From AP-15 sp963775875 (GTDB lineage Bacteria > Pseudomonadota > Alphaproteobacteria > ATCC43930 > CGMCC-115725), in the NCBI GenBank assembly GCA_963775875.1, contig CAVZKP010000025.1:186001-250000 (forward strand): a stretch of DNA of 64,000 nt, read 5' to 3'. Made by a program: the position numbers and the translations under genes. Shown here piece after piece: positions 47,155 through 55,693 of this stretch (position 1 is the first letter of the stretch; every line of letters begins with the position of its first letter). A model generated the notes under the pieces. That model searched no databases and was not told where the DNA came from. It worked only from the letters and a program-made list of their open reading frames with translations.

Positions 47155-48123
47155 ATGGCCTATCCTCCCGTCACGGTGCTGATCCCCGCCTATAACGCGG
47201 CGCGCACGATCGAACGCGCTATCGCCTCGGTTTGGCGTCAGGATTACCCTGAGACGGAAGTTATCGTCGTCGATGACGGCAGCACCGACGATACCCGCAG
47301 CCGGGTCGAGAAAATCGGCGGGCACAATCTTCGTCTGATCCGGCTTGAACAGAATTGCGGCGTATCCGCCGCCATGAATGTCGGAATCCAACAGGCGCGC
47401 ACCGACTACATCGCCTTCCTCGATGCCGACGACGAATGGTTGGAAAACAAACTGTCGAGCCAACTCCCGATCATCGAGTCGCATCCCGAAATGAGCTTGA
47501 TCTTCTGCGAATGGCAGTTGGTCGAGCGGGACGGTCGGGTGTGCCGGCCGCGTGGATTTGACCTTCCGGCCTGTTCTGCAGGTGAATTCTGGCGGGCTTT
47601 GTTGGTCAAGTCGTATATCGCCAAGCCTACCGTGGTCGCACGCCGCAGTAAGTTGCTCGAAGCCGGCGGGTTCGACGAGGCCCTCAAGATCGGCGAAGAC
47701 CAGGATATGTGGATCAAGCTGGCATTGATCGGCAAGGTCGGTGTTGTGCATCAGGTTTTTGTTTGCGTGCACGAGACGTCAGGCAGCCTGATGAAGCGTT
47801 ATGGGACTCGCGAGGACGAGTTCGGCCTACCGATGATCCGCAATCACCTGGATCGCCTGACCTCGCGCCTGTCGAAACAAGAAATCAGGCAAATTCTGGG
47901 GCAGAGATATGCTGCTACGGGTCGGAGCCTCTATGCCTTTGGGACCGCCTGGCGCGGCGCCGCTCTGGTCATCCGGGCGATGCTCCTCGGCAACCGACCT
48001 CTGTACAATCTCGCCTACCTGATATCGGCGGCCCCGGTCACCACCCCTCTCAAGCGATTCCTCCTCAGGCGGCGGTTGATAACCGGCATTGCACCGGCAC
48101 GCAAGATCAATGGTCAGGGGTAG
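47155..48123 (+). CDS. GT2-family glycosyltransferase
   Basis: About 322 residues from ATG 47155 (a GTG at 47137 adds six). GT-A fold: VTVLIPAYNAARTIERAIAS, VIVVDDGSTDDT, the DXD-type AFLDADDEW, and the later GEDQDMWIKLALIGKVG. Inverting GT2 enzymes of this kind add single sugars in O-antigen or exopolysaccharide assembly. The stop is 7 bp before the methyltransferase ATG, so the two form an operon. GC is lower than in the flanking metabolic genes. Confidence 0.88.
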   Translation: MAYPPVTVLIPAYNAARTIERAIASVWRQDYPETEVIVVDDGSTDDTRSRVEKIGGHNLRLIRLEQNCGVSAAMNVGIQQARTDYIAFLDADDEWLENKLSSQLPIIESHPEMSLIFCEWQLVERDGRVCRPRGFDLPACSAGEFWRALLVKSYIAKPTVVARRSKLLEAGGFDEALKIGEDQDMWIKLALIGKVGVVHQVFVCVHETSGSLMKRYGTREDEFGLPMIRNHLDRLTSRLSKQEIRQILGQRYAATGRSLYAFGTAWRGAALVIRAMLLGNRPLYNLAYLISAAPVTTPLKRFLLRRRLITGIAPARKINGQG

Positions 48124-48130
48124 TTGTGCA

Positions 48131-48778
48131 ATGCAAATCATTCCCTGGCGCATAAAAGACTTTGTTTCGGAGCACTTTCCGCTGACTTATCACCTGCTGG
48201 TAAACTGCGGCGGACATGGGAATTCGCAAAAGCATTGGGACGTTCGTCTTGCTGAAACCTGGGACGCACCGAATAGGAATTGGCCTGTAAAAGTAGATTG
48301 CATTGCACAAATTCTCAAATCTGAAATGTCAATACTCGATGTCGGCTGTGGCACCGGAAGCATTTTACGGAGTTTACGGCAGCGCGACTTTTGTAATGTT
48401 CATGGCTTGGAATTGTCCGAATACGCAGTACGCCGTTTGTCCGATGAAGGGATCGCGATGTCAAAGGGGTCTCTGCTCAACATGCCCTTCCCCGCTGCCA
48501 CATTTGATGCTGCAATTGCGTCGGAAGTGCTGGAACATGTAATCCGCCGCAACCGCTTCCTGCGCGAACTCATGCGTGTCGTAAAGCCATTCGGCAGAAT
48601 ACTAATTTTTGTGCCGGATAACTGTCTCGGACCAATCGACGAGCCCGAGCATGTTACTAAATACGATGCGCGATCGCTCAGGAGATTTCTCTCGAAATTT
48701 TTGACCATCGAATTTATTGCGTCGATGGTTGAAGCGCATAATGGTGAGCGCAGTCTATTCGCGGTCTGCCGGGTCTAG
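48131..48778 (+). CDS. class I SAM-dependent methyltransferase
   Basis: 215 residues with motif I SILDVGCGTGSILRSL, GLELSEYAVRRLSDEG, LLNMPFPAATFDAAIASEVL, and the Methyltransf_11-type RVVKPFGRILIFVPDN. It is immediately downstream of the GT2 gene and GC-poor by eye (near 50%), unlike its surroundings, so it was likely acquired with the glycan locus. Substrate is probably a sugar or lipid-linked intermediate. Confidence 0.85.
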   Translation: MQIIPWRIKDFVSEHFPLTYHLLVNCGGHGNSQKHWDVRLAETWDAPNRNWPVKVDCIAQILKSEMSILDVGCGTGSILRSLRQRDFCNVHGLELSEYAVRRLSDEGIAMSKGSLLNMPFPAATFDAAIASEVLEHVIRRNRFLRELMRVVKPFGRILIFVPDNCLGPIDEPEHVTKYDARSLRRFLSKFLTIEFIASMVEAHNGERSLFAVCRV

Positions 48779-49037
48779 ACGCCGCGCGAATGCTGTGCCG
48801 CATTGCGCTTTGTAGCGGCGCCATACGGCCCGCCCCGCTGACGATCTCTGTCCCCACCCGATGGGTTTGCCGCTTGTTTACAACCCCGCCGAAAACGTCT
48901 GCTCGCCCCGGTTCAGCCGATACGACCCTGGATTCGCCGCTTGCACCGGCCGGGCGCAAATGTTTTGCAACTCCGTGCAAATTATCGTCACCCGACAACG
49001 CTGTGCCGAAACGGCACGGCTCTGGTAAGACCCGCTG

Positions 49038-50555
49038 GTGAACGCCCAACGCCGCTCCGAGACGGTCATCGACGTCGATAATGCCGACATCCGGCGCCCG
49101 TCCCTTCGGGCGCGAGTCGCCCGCTCGATATTTTGGATCGCCTGGTCGCGCGGCGTCGTTCAGCTGCTCTCCCTGGCTTCAACGCTGCTGGTCGCCCACA
49201 TACTGGTTCCGGCAGATTATGGATTGATGGCGCTCGCCGGGGTCTGCACCGGCACGGCGCACATGCTCGCCGAGATGGGTTTGGGGCGGGCGATCATCCA
49301 GTTTCGCGATCTGGATCGTCGGGAAATCAATACCTGTTTCTGGATAGCGACGGCGCTGGCGACGACGGCTTTTGCCGTCCTGGTTCTCGCCGCATCGCCG
49401 ATCGCGCACTGGTTTGCCGCTCCGCGTCTGGCCGAAGTGCTGCCGGTGACGGCCCTGACCCTGCCGTTGGCCGCCTGCAGCGTCGTTTCCGACAGTCTGC
49501 TGCGCAAACGCCTGTCGCTCGACCGCATCTCCCAGGCGGAGATGATCGGCGTGGGCGCCGCGCTGCCGGTGACATTGGGCTGTGCTCTGGCCGGGCTGGG
49601 CGTATGGGCGTTGGTTGCTGGCTGGCTGGTCGCCTCGGCGGCACGCAGCATCGCGACCATCGCTTTTGCGCCCTGGCGCCCCGGCTGGCGGGTGGGCGGC
49701 AGGCGCGCGATGGAAATGCTTCACTTCAGCCTGGCGACATTTGGCGTCAATGCGCTGTGGGCGTTCCGGGAGCAGACCGACGTGCTGGTCATCGGCAAGA
49801 TCACCGGACAGGCGGTCCTCGGCCTTTACTCGATGGCCAAGGAGCTGGCGCTGCTGCCGCCAAACAAGATTTCCACCATCATCAATATGTTGAGCCCGCC
49901 GATGATGGCCGAGCTGCAGACCAATGTCGAGGCGATGCGCGACGCATTTTATCGCGGGGTACGCCTCACCGCAGCGATTTCGCTGCCGGCATCGGTCGGT
50001 ATCGCCCTGGTCGCCGACCAGATGGTCGCGGCGCTGCTCGGGGCGAAATGGTTGCCGGCGATCCCGATCATGCGGCTGTTGTGTCTCTATGCGACAACCC
50101 GCACAATCGAGCCACTGCTGACCCCGGTCCTGTTTGCCCGCCGCCGCCAGCAGTTTCTGTTTTGGTACTTTGTGGTGCAGCTGACCGCGGTGACGGCGGC
50201 GATGCTGGTCGGCGCGCTATGGGACGGGGCAGCCGGCGCCGTCATAGTGTCGACACCGGTCTACGCCGTATTCATCGCCATCCTGGTCAAGAACGTAATG
50301 GTCGAACTGGAAGGCAGGTTTTCCCAACTCTGGTCCCAGATCGGGCCGATTCTGGCGGCGACCGCGGCAATGACGGCCGTAGTGCTGCTGTTTCGGGTAG
50401 TGGTGCGGGCCGAGCCGGCGTTTTTCCAACTGGTCCTGTTATCCGTCAGCGGCGCGATAGCTTATGCTGCCGCCCTGTACGCGCTCGGCAGCCCGGTGAT
50501 CCGCGAAGGCGCCGAAGTCGTCGGCTGGATTGTTGGCCGCCGCCGCGCTGATTAG
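49038..50555 (+). CDS. oligosaccharide flippase (Wzx/MATE-fold polysaccharide exporter)
   Basis: 505 residues from a GTG at 49038. Twelve to fourteen hydrophobic segments, with RSIFWIAWSRGVVQLLSLAS, VPADYGLMALAGVCTGTAHM, FREQTDVLVIGKITGQAVLG and SMAKELALLPPNKISTIINM. This is the pattern of WzxC/polysaccharide-synthesis flippases that move undecaprenyl-linked repeat units across the inner membrane. It lies 260 bp after the methyltransferase; the gap holds nothing clear. Confidence 0.9.
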   Translation: MNAQRRSETVIDVDNADIRRPSLRARVARSIFWIAWSRGVVQLLSLASTLLVAHILVPADYGLMALAGVCTGTAHMLAEMGLGRAIIQFRDLDRREINTCFWIATALATTAFAVLVLAASPIAHWFAAPRLAEVLPVTALTLPLAACSVVSDSLLRKRLSLDRISQAEMIGVGAALPVTLGCALAGLGVWALVAGWLVASAARSIATIAFAPWRPGWRVGGRRAMEMLHFSLATFGVNALWAFREQTDVLVIGKITGQAVLGLYSMAKELALLPPNKISTIINMLSPPMMAELQTNVEAMRDAFYRGVRLTAAISLPASVGIALVADQMVAALLGAKWLPAIPIMRLLCLYATTRTIEPLLTPVLFARRRQQFLFWYFVVQLTAVTAAMLVGALWDGAAGAVIVSTPVYAVFIAILVKNVMVELEGRFSQLWSQIGPILAATAAMTAVVLLFRVVVRAEPAFFQLVLLSVSGAIAYAAALYALGSPVIREGAEVVGWIVGRRRAD

Positions 50556-50596
50556 CCAAGGACGACCCCGATGCGGGCTCGGCCGAGCACACGATT

Positions 50597-51352
50597 CTAC
50601 GCATTTTCGCGGACGAAGAACGGTAGCCCGAGCATCCGGTCGAGCCGCTGAAAATATGGCTCGCGCAGGCGATCGATGCCGAACTCGAGACCATCTTGGC
50701 CATGTTCGGGTTCACGGCGATAGGTGGCGAACAGGCGGTCCCACACCGAGAAAACCAAGCCGTAATTTGTTGCTATGTCAGCGGATTGGCGTGAATGATG
50801 CACACGGTGCATGACCGGCGTGACCATAAACCACGCCAATATGTTCGCGAGCCGATTTGGTAATCCGACGTTTGCGTGGGCGAAGAACTGCACGGAAAGA
50901 TTCAGGCTTCCGTAAAGCCCGATGACGAAAGGGGACAATCCGACCGCTGTGGCGAGGATGCCAACGACAAGCGTTATAAAGAGGGCTTCTCCCGGATGGT
51001 GCCGTACGGCGGTGGAGACATCGAGCTCCGGGTCGGCGTGATGGAGAGCATGCAAACGCCAGAGAATTGGGCTGGCGTGGCATGCCCGGTGCAGCGCATA
51101 GCTCAACGCGTCGAGAGCCGGAACCCCGACGGCCAACTGCGCCCATAGCGGCAGGCTGCCCTTGACGCCGGCAAGCGTCAGGATCGCGAGGATTGGAATC
51201 AGCAGAAAATTGACGCCCGTCGCCAGCAGCAAAAGTGCGAGATTGCTCGACCAGCGCCCCGCGTCAAAGCTCGGCACGGGACGCCAGGGGCGAAAAATCT
51301 CAATGGCCGCGACCATCACAAAGACGGCGAGCACGGCAACTGCGCCGGTCAA
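50597..51352 (-). CDS. fatty-acid hydroxylase/sterol desaturase-family membrane protein
   Basis: 251 residues with four or more TM helices and the di-iron histidine clusters HRACH, LHALHHAD, HH before PGE, and HRVHHSRQ. It oxidises an alkyl or sterol-like lipid in the membrane. Convergent with the flippase (41 bp apart). The downstream partner is unknown. Confidence 0.9.
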   Translation of the reverse strand: MTGAVAVLAVFVMVAAIEIFRPWRPVPSFDAGRWSSNLALLLLATGVNFLLIPILAILTLAGVKGSLPLWAQLAVGVPALDALSYALHRACHASPILWRLHALHHADPELDVSTAVRHHPGEALFITLVVGILATAVGLSPFVIGLYGSLNLSVQFFAHANVGLPNRLANILAWFMVTPVMHRVHHSRQSADIATNYGLVFSVWDRLFATYRREPEHGQDGLEFGIDRLREPYFQRLDRMLGLPFFVRENA

Positions 51353-51389
51353 GAGATCAACCCCGGCGACCGCTTACAGGGTTTGCGGT

Positions 51390-51555
51390 TTACTTGCGTC
51401 TCAAATACCTGACCGCGGCGACCCCACCAAAGCCGACAGCGAGCAGCGTCAGGCTGGCAGGTTCCGGCACCGGGCGCGACGCCGGCAAATGCGTTGCCGG
51501 ACAAGCCGATCAGTACCGCCAAGCCTGACACCGCGACCGATAGTAGGTTAGACAT
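51390..51555 (-). pseudogene. mini PEP-CTERM protein (signal peptide joined to sorting tail), +1 frameshift
   Basis: ATG 51555 with a GGAG ribosome site gives a signal peptide (LLSVAVSGLAVLIGLSGNAF, then AGVAP). In the next frame, after one extra base at 51471, follows a complete PEP-CTERM tail: VPEPASLTLLAVGFGGVAAV, then RYLRRK and stop. Joined, the protein is only 54 residues, with practically nothing between signal and tail. A strong sigma-54 promoter 41-57 bp before the ATG argues that it is expressed. It may be a bare exosortase substrate, a decayed gene, or a spacer-type matrix peptide. Confidence 0.65.
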
Positions 51556-51595
51556 GCAAACTTCTCCAATTCCACATAAAAAGCTCCTCGATTTC

Positions 51596-51612
51596 AGCAA
51601 GTTTTGTGCCAT
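51596..51612 (-). promoter_or_regulatory. sigma-54 promoter of the mini PEP-CTERM gene
   Basis: Minus strand ATGGCACAAAACTTGCT fits YTGGCACGRNNNTTGCW with only positions 1 and 8 off and correct spacing. The predicted start is near 51584, leaving a ~29-nt leader with GGAG before ATG 51555. Confidence 0.68.
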
Positions 51613-51653
51613 CTAGATATTTCAATGGCTTGCCGTAGCATCCGCAAATTCGC

Positions 51654-51671
51654 TGTAAAGCTTTCCGACAG
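51654..51671. promoter_or_regulatory. GTAAA-TTTCCGACA motif, 42 bp upstream of the sigma-54 element
   Basis: TGTAAAGCTTTCCGACAG. Differs from the 34533 copy at only two positions. It may be the binding site of an activator. Confidence 0.5.
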
Positions 51672-51801
51672 CGCCGCATGCGCTGCCGGTTAACCCGATC
51701 GGTCGCACTCACGCAACTTCAGTCGCGCGATATTTCGGAAGGGTTGTGAGTCGAAGGGCCCAGCGGGGTGGGGCAAGACCTGCGGCGGCGGATTATCGGA
51801 T

Positions 51802-51819
51802 TGTAAACTTATCCGACGC
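51802..51819. promoter_or_regulatory. second GTAAA-TTATCCGAC motif near the mini PEP-CTERM gene
   Basis: TGTAAACTTATCCGACGC, 148 bp from the 51654 copy and in the same orientation, between the mini PEP-CTERM promoter and the M20 hydrolase stop. Confidence 0.4.
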
Positions 51820-51849
51820 CTGCCGATCGAGCCTTGACGGGGTGGGCGG

Positions 51850-53190
51850 TCAGCCCTGCGCCGGCGTGTAGCGCTCCTTTTTGAACAGGCCACGCTGGAA
51901 GGCAAGATAGGCCTGCTTGGTCATCGCCGGCTCAAAGTTGGCGAGGATGTCCCTGGCCGGCGCCGCATCGCCCCACAGCAGGTCGATCGCGGTCATCGCC
52001 AATAATTTGGCCGGGGTCAGGTAGCCGTGACGCGGCTCGTTGATCCGCCAGTCGGCGGCGTGGGCGCGCCCCTCTGCGGCGACCACATAGGGATGGATCA
52101 CCGGCATCAGATGCGCCAGGTCGCCCATATCGGTCGAGCCGGTGCGGTGGCCGTCGATCGCGAACTGGCCGGCCCCAAAGATCGCCTCGACATTGGCGCC
52201 GAAGATCCGCCCCAACCGCTCGTCGTTGCGCTGCGGCAGATAGCCCGGGATGGTGTGGATCTCGACCTCGGCTCCCACTGCCATGGCGCCGGCGCGCAGG
52301 CAGCGGTCGACTTTTCGGTTGGCGTCAAGGATCGCCTCGAGCGAGCCGCCGCGCACAAAGGTCTCCATCGTGACCTCGGCCGGTACGACGCTAACCGCAT
52401 CGCCGCCCCTGGTGATGATCGGGTGGATGCGGATCGTGTCCTTTTCCCAGAAGGTTTCGCGCTGGGCGGCGATCGCATTGAGTGCGATCATCGCCGCATT
52501 AAGCGCGTTGATGCCGCGCTGCGGCGCGCCGCCGGCATGCGCCGCGCGGCCGAGAAAGCGGATCTGCTTGACCACGGCGCCGTTCGAGGACCGCGCAATG
52601 GCCGAGCGTGGCTTCTCCCCGTCCTGCGCGCCGGTGTGGATCATCATCGCCATGTCGACATCGTCGAAATGGCCTTTGGCGACCAGTTCCGGCTTGCCGA
52701 GCATGAACTCGATCTCGCCCCTGGCGACCCGGCCGAGCCGCTCCTCGACATCGATGAACTCCTCGGCCGGCACCGCGAAAAAGACAATCTCGCCGGCGAG
52801 GTGGTCGGCGATCTTGGCCTCGCTCAACCCGATTGCGGCGCCCAGCATCCCAGCGATCTGGGCGTTGTGGCCGCAACTGTGCGCGGCGCCGGTGTTCGGG
52901 TCGGCCAACGGGTGGTCCGAAGTGCGCAGGCTATCGAGTTCGCCGATCAAGGCGAGCCGGGGGCCCGGCAGCCGCCCGGCGAGCCGGCCCTTGACCCCAG
53001 TCAACGCCAGACCGGTCTGCGGCGCCAGCCCCAGCGCGCTCATTTGCCGGGCGACCAGGGAAGCGGTTTTGACTTCGTTAAAGCCGGTCTCCGGGCTGTG
53101 CAGGATGGTTTCGCCGAGATCGATGATGGCGGCGGCATGGCGATCAATCGCCGCGCATACCGCGCTCTTCAGTTCCTCTTTGCTGGTCAT
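51850..53190 (-). CDS. M20-family amidohydrolase/peptidase (aminobenzoyl-glutamate-hydrolase-like)
   Basis: 446 residues from ATG 53190. Metal-site segments are GAAHSCGHNAQIAGMLGAAI and PAEEFIDVEERLGR. A dimerisation-domain stretch GRAAHAGGAPQRGINALNAA and the closing HRTGSTDMGDLAHLMPVIHP complete the fold. AbgB/HipO-type enzymes split N-acyl or amide bonds of amino-acid conjugates. A GGGGACA stretch precedes the ATG. Substrate unknown. Confidence 0.87.
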   Translation of the reverse strand: MTSKEELKSAVCAAIDRHAAAIIDLGETILHSPETGFNEVKTASLVARQMSALGLAPQTGLALTGVKGRLAGRLPGPRLALIGELDSLRTSDHPLADPNTGAAHSCGHNAQIAGMLGAAIGLSEAKIADHLAGEIVFFAVPAEEFIDVEERLGRVARGEIEFMLGKPELVAKGHFDDVDMAMMIHTGAQDGEKPRSAIARSSNGAVVKQIRFLGRAAHAGGAPQRGINALNAAMIALNAIAAQRETFWEKDTIRIHPIITRGGDAVSVVPAEVTMETFVRGGSLEAILDANRKVDRCLRAGAMAVGAEVEIHTIPGYLPQRNDERLGRIFGANVEAIFGAGQFAIDGHRTGSTDMGDLAHLMPVIHPYVVAAEGRAHAADWRINEPRHGYLTPAKLLAMTAIDLLWGDAAPARDILANFEPAMTKQAYLAFQRGLFKKERYTPAQG

Positions 53191-53312
53191 GATATGTCCC
53201 CTGTTCGCCTGTCCCGTACAGTTTATGCAGGATTTGGCGATCCGCGACACGCGCCATGCCGACGCAACCCCGTCTTCCGGTATCCGTCAACTCTTCGCAA
53301 CCCACCGGCCCG

Positions 53313-53540
53313 CATGTTGCTGGAAGAGATCGACCGGTTCTGGCCGCCGCCGCCGGTCGGCCTGCGGTTCGCGCCGATCCAGCGTCAGCCCTGCTTCACC
53401 GTCTGGAATGGCAAGCGCGTTCGAGGATCGGGGCGATCGACGCGATCGGCAACCCTGTGACCAATGCCGCGGCCGAGACGCCGGGCCGGGATCGCCGGCG
53501 CGATCGGGCGCGCGCGGCGCACTGCCGAGCCAACCTTTGA
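53313..53540 (+). pseudogene. possible small gene remnant
   Basis: From ATG 53313 the reading LLEEIDRFWPPPPVGLRFAP, then QRQPCFTVWNGKRV, looks protein-like. It continues one frame over as RIGAIDAIGNPVTNAAAE to a stop at 53540. No family recognised. The rest of the 660-bp gap between the M20 gene and the gene at 53852 becomes AT-rich towards its right end and holds a single TGTCTCAT at 53707-53714. Confidence 0.25.
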
Positions 53541-53736
53541 CACCATTCGGTGTGGTGCAAATTTCGCGCGAAAACCGTCAGCAAGGCGTCCGCTTTCCTT
53601 ACTGCCGCCTGACATCTCGCCGCGGATAGTCATCATCTCGTCAAATATACGTCACGCACTCTCACTCCAACGTGGCCTAATTTACCACATATGGTGCGGC
53701 CGTAACTGTCTCATCGATCGCAATGGTGATTTAATA

Positions 53737-53764
53737 TTGACATTCTACCAAAAGATGTTAATAT
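53737..53764 (+). promoter_or_regulatory. candidate sigma-70 promoter
   Basis: TTGACA (53737-53742), 16-bp spacer, TAATAT (53759-53764), in an AT-rich stretch 88 bp before the ATG at 53852. Confidence 0.45.
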
Positions 53765-53851
53765 TCTATCAATCTTATACCCCACCGGCGGCAGGCGGTT
53801 GACCAGCCGCAACATCGCCGGCACCAGCGTTCTGAGCCTGGGAGCATCGAG

Positions 53852-54706
53852 ATGAGCCTGATCTATCCGAATATCGTTCCCGACAACAATTTGCGTCTGC
53901 CCGACGCACTGACGATCAAGCACGGCCCCGCCCGCCTGCTGGCTAGTTTTGTCCTCGAAGGCGACAAGGCGGCGCGGGAAGCCGGTATCCGTTTGCGGCT
54001 GCGCTACGATTTCGCCGAATTGCTCCATTTGAACAAGCAACGGGTGGCCAGCGGCACCTGGTATCCGTTAATGAGAATGTTCAACCCTGAATTTAGTGCC
54101 CTGGCGCCGGAAAATTCATACTGGATCTCCGGGGAGGACGAGCATGGCGAGATCGTGGCGACCCATGCCGGCCGCGTCCATTACTGGCCCGAGACGAGTT
54201 TGCAGCAAGAGGCCGACGCCATGTTGTACGGGCGAGCCCAGCAGGACCAGCACTGCATCGTGACCGCGCCAGACGCCAGGCTGATCACCGGTGTTGTCGT
54301 TTATGGAGGATCGGCCTGGGTACGTCCCGATTTTCGCGGAAAGCGCCTCTCCCAGCTGCTGCCGCGGATCGGCCGGGCCTACGCGCTCGCCCGTTGGCCG
54401 ATCGACTGGGGAATTTCCATTGTCGCTCCGGTTCTGGTCGAAAAGGGGGTCGCGGCCGGATATGGCTACAAGCACGAAAGCCGCAGCATCATCTTTCCGG
54501 GAGCCCCCTCCGGCGCGGTCGATAATGTGCTGGTCAGCGTCTCTGCCCCAGAGGCCTACGACGATTTCGCCAAAATCCTTCTCAACGGTTTTTCCATGTC
54601 GGGCGAGTTGAATTTGGCGGCAGCGTCGTCGCTCAATCGTTTTGACAACATCGAGACCAGGATCTCCTCCGACGAGGTCTTCCAAGGCAGGAGCAGCCGT
54701 TCGTAG
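53852..54706 (+). CDS. conserved-looking hypothetical protein, GNAT-like segment
   Basis: 284 residues, no signal peptide. The middle part GVVVYGGSAWVRPDFRGKRL then SQLLPRIGRAYALARW looks like the acetyl-CoA-loop region of a GNAT fold (R-G-K-x-L), and GYGYKHESRSIIFPGAPSG follows. No firm family. The last 151 bp overlap, in antisense, the 3' end of the next gene. Expressed from a probable sigma-70 promoter. Confidence 0.55.
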   Translation: MSLIYPNIVPDNNLRLPDALTIKHGPARLLASFVLEGDKAAREAGIRLRLRYDFAELLHLNKQRVASGTWYPLMRMFNPEFSALAPENSYWISGEDEHGEIVATHAGRVHYWPETSLQQEADAMLYGRAQQDQHCIVTAPDARLITGVVVYGGSAWVRPDFRGKRLSQLLPRIGRAYALARWPIDWGISIVAPVLVEKGVAAGYGYKHESRSIIFPGAPSGAVDNVLVSVSAPEAYDDFAKILLNGFSMSGELNLAAASSLNRFDNIETRISSDEVFQGRSSRS

Positions 54707-55479
54707 CGGCTGGTGAAAAACTTCGACTCGCCTGGAGCGACTTGGATCGCGGCGGTGACGTGGTCGTAGCGGGGCTGGCCGGTTCTGGCCACGCTTTTAT
54801 AAAACTCCGCGACCCAGCCGCCGTAATCCCGATCGGGCTGGTTTTCCACCCGTTCGCCGATTCCGTAGAACTGATAATCGGTTTCGAGCCAGCGGAACCC
54901 GTCGCCGATAAAGCGGAATACCGGATCGTTCCAATCGGGTTTGACCCCAAAGATCATCATGCGCGACAGCATCTGCTGCTTGATTGCGAAGGAAATCACG
55001 CTCGGGTCGAAATGCCCGAACGACATCCGCCATTTTTGCGCCAACAGATGAAGCGAATCTTCCGCGCCATCGTACAGTTTGGAGAAATCCTGCGGTTCGA
55101 CGAGAAACCGGTCCTTGGCCGCCGGGGCGAAGCGCGGGGCGCACAATTCCGACAGCCGCGACACCGCGAGATCCGGCGCGGACAGGATTTCGGACTGCCA
55201 CGAGGTGGTGAAGTATTTGATGCGAAACAGCCTGACGGTCGAAGTCAGCAGCTGCTGCTGCACCGCGAGCAGCGCTGGCAACTCGACATTGTGCGGGTGC
55301 AACTCGATCTCGATCACCGACTGGTCGAGGATCTGGAATTTGACAAAGCCGAGATTCTTTACCGCAAAGGACGCGCCGTCGTAATCCGGGTTGAGGTCGC
55401 CCAACGCGGCAAGGAACTCGGGGCTGTCCTCCATCACCCAGCGCCCATCGGGGGTGACCAACATGGTAAGGCGTTTCAC
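54556..55479 (-). CDS. hypothetical protein, possible PAS-like C-terminal domain
   Basis: 307 residues starting MKRLTMLVTPDGRWVMEDSP. The C-terminal half (FRFIGDGFRWLETDYQFYGI ... SVARTGQPRYDHVTAAIQVA ... SRYERLLLPWKTSSEEI) resembles a PAS-type sensor fold that lacks an output domain. No family was assigned with confidence. It is convergent with the GNAT-like gene, with a 151-bp coding overlap. Confidence 0.5.
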   Translation of the reverse strand: MKRLTMLVTPDGRWVMEDSPEFLAALGDLNPDYDGASFAVKNLGFVKFQILDQSVIEIELHPHNVELPALLAVQQQLLTSTVRLFRIKYFTTSWQSEILSAPDLAVSRLSELCAPRFAPAAKDRFLVEPQDFSKLYDGAEDSLHLLAQKWRMSFGHFDPSVISFAIKQQMLSRMMIFGVKPDWNDPVFRFIGDGFRWLETDYQFYGIGERVENQPDRDYGGWVAEFYKSVARTGQPRYDHVTAAIQVAPGESKFFTSRYERLLLPWKTSSEEILVSMLSKRLSDDAAAKFNSPDMEKPLRRILAKSS

Positions 55480-55615
55480 GGAGGCCCTCGCAACACTGCC
55501 ATCGATCCTCGGACGCGCGGTCGCCGATCTGCTATGCTAGATTACCCAGGTTAACCAGAAGTGAATCCAACCGCAGCGGCGGTGGCGAGCAAAATGCCGC
55601 GATCAAGGCCATTCC

Positions 55616-55669
55616 TCGCACAAGCTTTCTTCGTCGCACAAGCTTTCTTCGTCGCACAGGCTTTCTTAA
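55616..55669. repeat. three tandem 18-bp repeats
   Basis: TCGCACAAGCTTTCTTCG twice perfectly, then TCGCACAGGCTTTCTTAA. It lies about 25 bp before the ATG at 55694. Three near-identical direct units with an 18-bp period could vary in copy number or bind a regulator. Confidence 0.85.
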
Positions 55670-55693
55670 TAAATTCATGCGCTATTGCCGGCC

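Noticed and set aside
52027..53460. 477-codon plus-strand frame opposite the M20 hydrolase
   Set aside because: Antisense shadow of a well-supported gene; translation is Arg/Gly/Asp-rich and matches no family.
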